Of a stretch of 64,000 nucleotides of DNA, positions 24,631 to 34,800 are shown piece by piece. The notes beneath the pieces were generated by a model. That model was not told where the DNA came from. It worked only from the letters and a program-made list of their open reading frames with translations, and ran no database searches. The stretch's first letter is position 1. Each line of letters begins with the position of its first letter. The position numbers and the translations under genes were made by a program. The stretch comes from Apis mellifera (taxonomy: Eukaryota > Arthropoda > Insecta > Hymenoptera > Apidae), in assembly GCF_003254395.2 (NCBI RefSeq), contig NC_037650.1:5146071-5210070 (forward strand). The letters are read 5' to 3'.

Positions 24631-24794
24631 CTGGAATGTTAGGAGTTTGTTATCCCGGAGCCATTGCACGCCCCTGATGGGCCGAGTCTGATACGGGGAC
24701 AATATGACGCACCTCAAGGTGATGGTCGACCCCGACGCCACGCTCTGCTCCCGCGGGCCCATTATCGCAGCCACTGGTGCCGTGCTCTCGTAAC
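24631..24794 (-). CDS. dpr-like protein, exon for first half of Ig domain 2
   Basis: This 164-base exon follows GGATTTCAG on the - strand and ends TTCCAG before GTAACGC. It enters in phase 1 and leaves in phase 0. With the microexon the joint codon is Ser (ISYEST); without it the joint codon is Gly (RGYEST). It then reads APVAAIMGPREQSVASGSTI, TLRCVILSPYQTRPIRG, and VQWLRDNKLLTFQ. The IMGP lead-in, GSTITLRC with the B-strand cysteine and VQWLRD with the core tryptophan define the start of Ig2. Confidence 0.93.
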
Positions 24795-27492
24795 CTGAAA
24801 TCCATGCACGAAATGTCGAATGATCGGCCAAACTTGGGTAAGAATTTAATTTAGCCTTTGAGATAGATTTGTATAAGGTTCGTTGAATTTATCACGGTAT
24901 TTTCGAACACTCCTTATCGATGCACGTATTTTTTTAAAAAATAATTTCGCAAGAGAAAGAAGGTGTATATAAAAAAAAATCGAAAGGGGATTTAAGGGCG
25001 TAGCGATTCTTCCCCATTTGTCGTTAAATCTCTTCTTCCACGCTTAAAACTTAACAGGGATTAATTAAGTTTCGAGTAGCGTGATATCTCAACGAATATT
25101 TTAATGGAATATAATAATTTTCAGAGTCGTTAATCCTTGGGAAGAATTTCCCTTATCAAAGTTAGCATATATATATATACCGATTAATGCGTTCTATATA
25201 TATTTAAAAGTGCGCTTCTTGGGTGCGCGTTCGTTTGAATAAAGAGTACCCGCGCGTTTAAAACAATGTTAAACAGCTTATGGGCCCGGAGATCCGAGAA
25301 GAAAGTAATTACGCGAAGGGTCGGAACTTGTGGTAAAAAGAACGGAGCGTGTTTTATGCCTGCCCGGCCTGGAAAAGTAGATTCATTAAAAACCGTGCGG
25401 TACGACGAAGCCAAGATTTACGGAAGTGTGTGGCCGACTATAAACTGAAAACTTTATCCTAACAACCATTAACGAGTCCCTCGAGCCTTTTTTTTTTTTA
25501 TCCATGAAACCGATTTCGGATCGATTAACGATCGTTCAACGAAAATAAATAATTATTCCTCGTAACTTTTTCATCGAGTATATAGAATCTAATTAGTCTC
25601 GTTTGTTGCATCGATCGTTAATCCGTAATTAATCCCTTCTTCGTTTCTCCATTGGGATTAAATCCAATGTGTCCAAAAGAAAAAAGGAATACGCGCCATT
25701 AAAGATTCGAGACGAATTCGTAGAACGATGATTTTTTAATTAATGCGAATAATATTTTTTCTTTTTTTTTTTTTTTGTCTCTCGAATCTCGCACACGCGC
25801 CACTTTACAAAGTAAAACTGCGCACGGTGAAAAAGAAAGGCGTAACACGCTTTTCCGTCCCGGACGTATGTACTGTCAAGTTTGTACATTTTAATTTAGA
25901 GAGTCGGCACAAGTGGCCGTTTAATATGCGTGCCACCGTGAAACGACGTGTTTTTCTCGCGCCATGCGAGCCTGCTCGCCCCAATTCCCGCTTAAAATCG
26001 AACCGCGCGACCCCGCCGCGAAAAATCGATTCGAAAAAAATAAACCGTGTACGCGCCCCTTCGAAACCGGTTCAATTTAAAAAAAAATACAATTTCATAG
26101 AAGCTCCGTTTTCTGGAAAAAAAAAAACCACGTTCAATCCTTCCCGCGAGGATGATTCTCTTTCGAGAATAGACTGGTGGACTCAACTTTATTATTTCAT
26201 TTCTGCGAGCGAAAAAAAGTCTTTTCGAGACTCGAGATTTAATCCCATATTAAAATCCAGTCCTTCTCACTCCTAATCCTCGTACGTGTATAAAGTATAC
26301 ATAAGAAATACCTTTGGAGGATCGATTTTGGGAGGCTAAAAAAAAAACGAAAAAGAAAAAGATACGAGGATACAGATCGGAAGGTTTATTTATTGCCTCA
26401 ATAATTTAAATTAAACGATGCTATCTCTCCCTACCAATTTCTCTTTTTTTCTGTTTATTTTGCCCTCCAGAATCGATGTTCCGAAGGTACATCCCAACAA
26501 AAGGGAGAGGGAGGGAGGGGGTATCATCCAGATCCAGAATAAGGTTTGAAGAATAAGGTAACGAGGAGGAGTGAAAAAGGGAAGGAAGAGGACGGTGAAG
26601 AGGAGAGAAGGAGTTCGTTCTCGCCTTCTCTGGGGTAGCTGAATATCCTCAGTCCGGAAATTGGAGTTTGAAGTGTGAAGAAACAAGAGGAGAAGCGTCT
26701 AGTGGGCGGCCTACAACAGAGAGGCGGCCTAATAATTCATTACACGGGCGAAAGGGAAAAACAATGGGAGCGGTAGTAGCTCGTGCCTTCGTAAGGGCTT
26801 TGCTTGCCCACCCATGGTGTATGATAATGTCCGGGACAAGCATACATTATTCAACGAAAGAGAAAGAGAGGGAAGAGGGGGGAGAGGAGAAGAGAATCGC
26901 GATAGTTGAGACTCATTTAAACGTTCCCTTGCCGGAGGAGTCGATGGAAGCGCGGTTATGGCCGCGCCAGGTGACGAGGAAAAAGACCCAGAGGAGAGCC
27001 AGAGGAGGTTTTCCACGACTACCAGGATTAAGGATAATCCTATTAGACTTGAATTAATCCCCTGGGAACTGCATTTCTCCTCGGCGAAATATTAGGTTAT
27101 GCCGTTATTACTGTACACGGCCGTGGCCAAAAGCCTGTTTTTCCTTGCCGCTTTCTCGTGCTTTCTTTGCGCTCCCATTCGCCAACGGGAATTACTCCGA
27201 GTATAATTGTCACTGATCCTCGCGATCTTTAATTTGGTCGAAGAATCGGTCGATGAACGCTCGAGGAAGATAAAGGGTTAAAGTAAAAGAGTTGTTCCGC
27301 TCTCGTTTGTTGCGTAAATCTCTGTCGGGTTTCTTTAATTCTTTACGTAGAATTTGTAAGGGAAATTGATCTTTCTTTTTCTTCTTTTTCTTTCATATAA
27401 TTTCACAATTATATGAAACGTATTTTTCGATTCTTCGTTCCAATGCAATTCGTTTGCGATCATTTCTCTTGCTCGTGCAATTTTCAAAGAGG

Positions 27493-27506
27493 ATCAATCG
27501 ATTGAT
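27493..27506. repeat. 14-bp perfect palindrome
   Basis: ATCAATCGATTGAT is its own reverse complement. Seventeen bases further on, CGATTTC-GATT-GAAATCG (27523-27540) forms a 7-bp hairpin. Confidence 0.85.
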
Positions 27507-28840
27507 AATTGATCGAAGGATTCGATTTCGATTGAAATCGACCCTCGTTTTCGACGTTTTTTTCTTTCCTCTGCATGTGCTCTTGCACATTCGACCTCGA
27601 AGTCGATAGCAATTTCGCGACCGGTTCCCGAGAACGACGATCGACGAGGATGAATTTCGTGCCGAGAGTTGGGAGCAATAAAGAAAAAGATCCCAGAAAT
27701 CTCGCGTCCCGGAGGATGAAATGATGGAACTTGGAAAGAATTATGAAGCGTCTAGGAGGATGGTGCAAGAAGAATCGACGACAGATCCCGGGCGTCAAAG
27801 CCAGCGAAGAAGCGCACTTATCTTTAAGTGATTGATGTCGACTGGATCCGTTGGAGGAATAAAAAGCGCCTGTCGGATGATTTTTTAACGGGCCAACGGG
27901 TGTATAAAGGTGTCACGACATTCCTCCTCGCGAGAAGAAGGATATATCAAGTTCATCGGTGCATTTAAGGGAGGAAAATGGACCGGTATTCGGAAAATTT
28001 ATTAAACTCTCTTGTTCGAAGACGATAAAAAAAAAAAGAAAAATCTTGATTCCACCCATCTACATATCGATGATAATATCCGTGATAATAATGACGATGA
28101 AAATCGAGAGATTCGAGCATTGTATAAATGTAATTTTCAATGGATGAAATGCGAAAATTATAGCGACAAAGTTTCATGCGATATATATATATATATATTA
28201 GCGAGATTTTCGTGCGGATTATCGTGAAAACGGACGAAATATCTACTATAATTTGCTCGTTCAAAAGTTTGCAATCGCGTAACTGTACGAGCGTACGTTC
28301 CCCTATTGCTCTCGAATACCTTCGTACGAATTTGTAGCTCAAAAATTCGCCTGCGCAAGCTTATTAAGGGGGATAGAGTACGAGAACGCGATTTAAATAT
28401 AAAGGGAATGAAAAGTCGAGTCTATTACCCCCACGGTGAAAGGGACACAATGAAGAGTAATTGTATCTGTAAGAAATTGGAAATCCTCTTTGGAAAGTTT
28501 CCGCTTGGTGAAAATTGTATTTTCTTCGAATCCGAAGAGAAGAGTGGATCGATCGAGGTAAAAATTTACGAATTTCTATCGGTGCAAAATCTTGCATTCG
28601 TCCAAAGACGAGCCGAGAATTTATATAACCAGCGGAGATTTTATCCCATTCTATTGGACCGTTCGTGCCATTGATTCGAATTAAAAAAAAAAAAAAAGGA
28701 AAAAAAAAAAGAAAACGAGAGAACGCGGGGATTAATTTTGCACAAATGGATTGACACGAGGAAAACTTGCAATGAAGTTTTCATTGCATCGTCGACATAT
28801 GTACATCTGTCATACCGAATCGGAGAAATATGCAATAAAA

Positions 28841-28863
28841 GCGCGCGCGCGGGGGGAGGGGGG
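28841..28863. repeat. (GC)n followed by a G tract
   Basis: Ten alternating G/C bases run directly into a block of guanines interrupted by one A. Confidence 0.8.
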
Positions 28864-29210
28864 CTCGTGGCGACGATTTATCGCCGGGATTTTGATTAAA
28901 AATATTTTTTAATCATCCCTGACGTTCATATAAAAACATAGGAGTGTGTTTATTCGCCCCCTCGCCCTCGTGACATTGCGTCTCCCGGCAAAGCCCGGCT
29001 TCATTTAAATTTAATTTGACAAATGCCGTGATGTGAAATTAGACCGGCCGGCGGTCTTTAAATTTATCCACGTGTACTCTATTCGAATCCCTCGACACAA
29101 TGCAGGGAGACACCCCCTGAGATGGAAACCCGTGGAACTAATGGTACGTGCACAAGCGTTGTAACTATCCGACCAAAAATAAACCTTCGTTTTCACGATG
29201 CTTCACTTAC

Positions 29211-29264
29211 TTATTCGCGTCTGCTGAGAATGCGGCTCGTCGTAGCCCTCCGGTTTGTCAGGAT
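29211..29264 (-). CDS. dpr-like protein, 54-nt linker microexon between Ig1 and Ig2
   Basis: Read on the - strand, CGTTTTTCCAG precedes ATCCTGAC and the exon ends CGAATAA before GTAAGTGAAG, a near-consensus donor. Entry and exit are both phase 1, so its 54 bases are exactly 18 codons. It encodes PDKPEGYDEPHSQQTRI between the Asp completed at its 5' end and the Ser completed at its 3' end. The segment is hydrophilic and proline-containing, suiting an extended, flexible connection between the two Ig domains. It is too short for most gene finders. Skipping it would keep the frame (VRD...ISYEST becomes VRGYEST). Confidence 0.85.
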   Translation of the reverse strand: MLTNRRATTSRILSRRE

Positions 29265-29675
29265 CTGGAAAAACGAACAATGGATTCACATATATATATA
29301 TGTACTATTTTATCATACACACACACAGAGAGAAAGACACGTGCGCGTACGGTCGAATCCGAATTTCGTAACCGGATAAATAACGTCGAAAGACGGGGAT
29401 TTGGTGCAATGCGTGCTCGTTCGTGCTTTTTCTTTTCTTTCTCCCGTACTCTCGTTACATTCGTATTTCCAAGCATTACCATATAATTAAAAATCGCAGT
29501 TGGAAGAGAGGAGGAGGAAGAGTAGGATCGAGGATGGGAAAATATTCAACGAGGTTAGCGCTCGGTCAAGCTATTAAACGAAGCTCCGGTTTAAGGACAA
29601 TTCAATTTAGCGGGCGGATTTAAATAAAAGGGGGAGAGAGAGAGAGAGAGAGAGAAAGAGAGGAAGTGCAATTAC
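29265..29675 (-). other. Intron (411 bp) between Ig1 and the linker microexon
   Basis: Starts GTAATTGC and ends TTTTTCCAG on the - strand. A GA/CT microsatellite (29633-29662) lies only 13 bases inside the donor. Confidence 0.85.
29633..29662. repeat. (GA)n microsatellite beside a splice donor
   Basis: About 30 bases of GA, reading CT on the transcribed - strand, beginning 13 bases downstream of the Ig1 exon's donor. Confidence 0.85.
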
Positions 29676-29886
29676 CTCGCACGGACAGCTGAACAGCATA
29701 CATCATTTTGGGCTCGGTGTTCACCTGGCATTCGTACTTGCCCGAATCCGTCTTCCTCGCGTTGTCCAGCCTGAGAGTCCACGCGTCGCTACCCGGTGTG
29801 TGCAGAGGTCCGAATCTCGCGTCCGAGCTGAACAGGGTGTTTCCTGACGTGAGAATGTGAAGGTCCTTGCTTCTCATCCAGGACAC
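29676..29886 (-). CDS. dpr-like protein, exon for second half of Ig domain 1
   Basis: This 211-base exon (70 codons plus one base) follows CTTGTTTCAG and ends GCGAG before GTAATTGC on the - strand. It reads VSWMRSKDLHILTSGNTLFS, SDARFGPLHTPGSDAWTLRL, DNARKTDSGKYECQVNTEPK, MMYAVQLSVR. The VSWxR-x-DLHILT start, 'WTLRL' and 'DSGKYECQV-TEPK' are among the most conserved Dpr signatures and lie in Ig1, the domain known to bind DIP partners. The tryptophan and the F-strand cysteine are present; the partner cysteine must lie on the preceding exon, which is not in view. The start of this exon directly before VSW in phase 0 also suits the family. Confidence 0.95.
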
Positions 29887-30918
29887 CTGAAACAAGGCCG
29901 GCCGGCCAGCACGTTGAAATTACATCCTGATGGAATTACCGTCGCATTAAACGACGGAATTGCCTCGAGGATGATTCTTAATTACTTTGCGCCAGGAACA
30001 TTTAAAAGGATTTATAAAACGATTTAAAATCAACTTCAACTTGGTTCCGAAAATTATTACGAATTCACTTCTCTCTCTCTCTCGGTTTTTTCTTTCCTCA
30101 AAGAGCTCGTCTTCGAAAAACGCTTTTTTCCAAATTCTTCTCTTTTCGTTTGTAAGCACAATTTCAATGGGAACGCGAGAAATTACCGAGTCTAATGACG
30201 AGAATTTGTCAACGCGACGACGCGCCATTTGGGGTGGTTGTTGGACGGGGTAAGGTTGGTACGAGCCGCGGTCTCTAAACCCTTTTAAAACGGTAGCCCG
30301 AAGGAATGCACACTCGCGCTCCGTAAATCAGCGCTCTCTTACGACTTATTTCCTTCCCGCCTAGCTACTTCACACCCGTGTTACGAGCGACGTAATACAT
30401 AACATAGTAACGTGTTACGACGTCGTTACCTTATGGCCGAGATAAAGGATAGAGACTGTTAAAAGAAAGTTGGGGCGAAAGGGTGAACGGGGTGGATTGT
30501 AAGGAGGAATTTAATGGAGCGAAAGCGTGAAAATTTCTTTCGTTTCGGGGGGGAGAGAGGAATGGAGAATTGGAACGTTATACAAATTGTATAAAGTATC
30601 GGAAAGGATACTTTCACCGGATTATCACGTTTACGCGTACGTTTATAATTTGATTAACCGAACTAGTCCTGTTTTTTAACTATTTTTATCGTGGCCAACG
30701 ACAATAATTCGGGGGATAATTCAAACGCCAGCTCAACTTAATATACGATACGATTACTCTTTTCTTGCCGGTGGGAATAAAATGGCGATTTTCTTGTCGC
30801 TGGAAAAGTACCATTAATAAAACGCAGCAATGAACCGGTCCGGCGGTTCTCTGTTCCACCTTTGACGTATCTTATTGCTCCGGGCTAAATAATTAATCCT
30901 CAACCCCTTTCCACTCCA

Positions 30919-30950
30919 CACACACACACACACACATACTCACACACACA
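30919..30950. repeat. (CA)n microsatellite
   Basis: CA dinucleotides interrupted once by TACT. Confidence 0.85.
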
Positions 30951-31785
30951 GTTCTGGTTGGGGAGGAAGGGGGCGAGTAATGGGAGTTTACTGATTACTC
31001 GGTTCAAATTCACGAGTTTCCCCAACTCGGGAACTATTTCCTACGCTTCCCACGGTTCATCAATTCTTATGAGTTTTCTTTCCACCATGCATCGAATGCA
31101 TCCTTCCCACAGGGCGAACAATTTCGTCCTTTATTGCTAAGGGAGGATCTCATTCTTCGTTTCTTCCTTCCTCTCTTCCTTCGAAAAAAAAAAAAAAACT
31201 CGAACGAGTACCGGTGGTTTGTAATCGTCGAATCGTTAAAAAAGGAAGAAAATAACTCGACTTAATTGACGAACAACAAACGATCCCTCGATAACGATGC
31301 ATCATCCCATTGTTGAAGCAAGACAAGGACGTTTCGAAAAGAAAGGAAAAGAAAATAGAGGGAAGAGAGCTCTATGTAATTCCTTCTGATTATCCATTCT
31401 CTTTCAAAAGTCTGTGTCCCGTTCGTCTTGTTATGAGCAAAAGTTTGCAAAAGCGACGACCCTCTTGCTCGAGAGTAACACGCCGAGTGTGCTCGAGAAA
31501 GGGATCGCGCCGCGCTTTTCCCCGTCCGCGATTAATATTTTCTCGCGATCTTGAAGAGAATGGAAACCATTTTGAAGAACGAGAACCGATGGGGGAGGAG
31601 GAGGAGCGAGGGACAACGACGAAGTTGATGTCGAATATGGTCACTGAACACCGCCCTTATCCGATGCTCGTATTTTTCAACGTTCGAGCCAAACGGGTGG
31701 GATATTAGATATCCGGTTATCGGGTTGCAGTCATTTCCGATCTGCATCCAGAGTTACCATTTTATCTATCGGTCGTTACACGAAA

Positions 31786-31790
<5 letters not shown>

Positions 31791-31839
<49 letters not shown>
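31791..31839. repeat. (AG)n microsatellite
   Basis: About 48 bases of perfect AG dinucleotides, the longest GA/AG run in the window. Homopurine on the + strand. Confidence 0.92.
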
Positions 31840-31843
<4 letters not shown>

Positions 31844-34800
31844 AAGGACAGGATGAACGATCGAATCGAATGATTTGTTTGGGACAAAAAGGGGAGGGGC
31901 GGCGGAGGAGAAGAGGAATGAAATCGAAATGGCGGAAAAGACGAAGAATCTAAATTGCGATCGATCCCTCCTCCCCCTCCCGATTTTTAATAATGTCGTA
32001 GAATCCAGGGAGGAGGGAAGCGAGATCGGGAAGTCGGTCGGCGACGTTTTCGTTGCAAGATCGGACGGGGAGGAGAGGGGGGACGCAATAATCCGGCAGT
32101 GACAAAAAGAGATACCAAAACCCCCTGCCTCGGATACTCGGTTCAGCCATCCGTAGATTTATCGTTGTTATTAAAACAAGCGTGGCGATACCGGCCATGC
32201 CCGTCGGACGGGGGAGTAGATATTATTCAGAGTGTGGAACAAAAGAAGCTTGGATTAATCGGTAATTAAATCGATGCCGGGCAAACCACCGTTTCCGATA
32301 CACACGACGCTACCAATTCTCTCTCTCTTCGCATTTTTTCTCTCCTCCCTCCAGAATAATCCTATCCTGGAATCGTTTTTCGTACGTATTAATATATATA
32401 TACTTCTCCCCTCCGCCTTCGTCTCATCAATTTCAAGAACATTGTTCTCACCTCCTGCTCACCGTTTAATTTCAATCTTGGCATAGGATAGACCTCCCTC
32501 CAATCCCGGAAGAAAACAATCTTGGAAAAAATGAAAGTCGCGGGAGAGAGACGGGGGAAAGAAGAAAGAAAAGGAAAGGTTGCTCGAAGGAAGGTATCGA
32601 TTCTAGGTGGAGGGGGATAAGGAGGGACGTAACGAGAAGAAAATTCAACGCCGTGTGCGGCTGATTTATACAATAATAACGTAAGCGGCACACGGGGGAG
32701 AGCGTAATGGTCCACGCGGGTGGGATGCAGTTTAGCGGAGGGGGTGGGTCATAACGTTAGGGTGGAGGTGGTGGGAAGAATGTACGGTGTATCACGGCAT
32801 TTGGTCGTATGCCAGTTTACTCGAGTATACGATTCGCCGCGCGAGGAGGATGGGGGGGCAGAAATAGAAGCGGCTTTGAGGTCGAAGGCGAGCGCGGAAG
32901 AAAAAGAGAGATGGAAGGAGAGTGCGCGAGGGGATGTGTTTGCTCGCGCGGGGAGACAAAAGGACGGGCGCAATATACGGGAGCCGACATAACCGCTTTC
33001 ATCTGCTACGTCGACACCGGAACCGGATAAAAATGCAACCTCCTACCAAGTCGTTTCACCGCAATCTTACGAGCCTCGCTGCTCGTTGTACGCGCTCCTC
33101 CTCTCCTCGAGGAGGAACTGCCTTATGGCCGGCGTTCAACCCCCTCGCAACCCCCGTTTGGCCGGGGATCGACCGTACTACGTACATACCGACACCGACG
33201 ATTCTTCCCTCCCCGTTTCTTAAATTAGACCACGTTTCCGCGTTGCCGCGAGGAAGCTCGAGTTCGAGGAAATTTTCTTCCTGCTTCCTCTCCCTGATCC
33301 CTTGTAAACGTCCCTTCTCTCCGCGCGAAATGAATCTTTTTGAAACGAATCCGAGGGAGAGGGGAGAATTCTTTTCTTTCAATTCCGTGGAGAAAGAGCA
33401 GGAGAGAGAGGAAGTTGGGAAACGCGGAAGAGAATGGGGAAAGAATGGTGGAAAGTTGGATTAACGGATCAAAGGATTGCTGATTTTTGGGGGTGGAACA
33501 GTTGTTGAAAAGTTCGGTCGATCCGCTTCGATGCATTTCGAAAGAGGAGAAGGGTTTCTCGTTGGAGCCGGGGATCCGGAAAGCGCGACAGATTTTTGCC
33601 TGTACAGGGATTATGTATTTGTAACAGGTGGCAGCAGAGGAGGTGATCCACCCCCTGAATAGAATTTGTTGGCGAAAGACTGACTGCTACCACGTTTTCA
33701 AGAAAGTTTAGAGGTTCAGAGTGTTCGCCGAGAGTGTGAATGTAGTTAATAACCGAGTCTCCGACTTCGTCGAGAGATTGTTGACTGTGAAGTAATAATC
33801 TCGGGGGTTCAATCCTGGACTGGCTGGCAAGACGCGAATCTGGGACAAAACGAATTCTGCGCGCGCGATTCCGATTTATTTTCTTCGATTAAATTTCGCT
33901 CGGCCGTGTTTCGCTCTTCTCGAAACGAAAGAGAGGGGCGGAGGGGATTCGAGAGAAATTGAAAAAGTAACGAGGTGTTGTCGTTAAACGCGATTCATCC
34001 GACGTTCGTCCGTCGACGCTTTTTCCACGTTCTAACGCGTTCATCTCCCGATCTCTCTCCGTTGGAAACGGACGTCGGAGCGAAGTTTCACGATGAATAA
34101 TGTGTAACTTCCTTCTCACCCCTCCCCTCGTTTGCCGAAGTGGGGAGAAACTGAAAGTTGGGGGAGGAGGGAGGGAAAAGTTGATGGGTTTCTCAACGAT
34201 GGACCATCGAATCGTACAATCGAATCACTGTTCTTTGGCTAAATTATTTACTCTCTTTCCAACGGCGGCGAGAAGAGAATAAGAATTGCTCTCGTACGCT
34301 TCCTTCCGGACCACGATACCATTATCCTCGCTTTTGAATCCGAATCCGCTCGATCCCGTCACGGATTTACTCTCGCCGGAACTTTTCGATGAATGGAACT
34401 TGTCGGATAATTCTTGGAGCCGCGTCCCCGGAAACGCGAACCACCAAACCTTCGATTTTTCATTCGTTAATTGTTCGCGACTGTCGAATAATTTTATGGA
34501 ATTATTCGTCACTTTTTTTTACCCCTTGCACCTGGATATTTCAACTTACTTTCAATTCATTCGTTCTCTCGTCGAGGAATTTTTAATATTTAATAACTTC
34601 GGAAGAATTAGAATAACGATAATAGTGTTCGAAACATATATACACATACATATGTAGCAATATAAGTAGGACACTATTTCCACTCGCGTTTCCACTTTTT
34701 TTCTAATTTTTTTCATACGATCTTCTTTAAGATAAAATCAATGAGATTTATCGCGAAGCAAGACACTATTAACGTTGGAATACAGAGGGAATCGCAGAGA

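Larger units (their letters stand above)
24795..29210 (-). other. Intron (4416 bp) between the linker microexon and Ig2
   Basis: Starts GTAAGTGAAG at 29210 and ends GATTTCAG. It contains a 177-codon open frame on the opposite strand (25743-26276), a cluster of short palindromes (27490-27610), poly-A runs near 28683-28712 and a GC/G-rich tract (28841-28863). No gene is supported. Confidence 0.75.

Noticed and set aside
32922..33464. 180-codon + frame in the long intron.
   Set aside because: No recognisable domain. The opposite strand is also open (33056-33382), which indicates compositional openness.
33781..33830. GGGTTCAATCC string resembling a tRNA T-loop.
   Set aside because: The T stem does not pair properly and no anticodon or D arm is found upstream.
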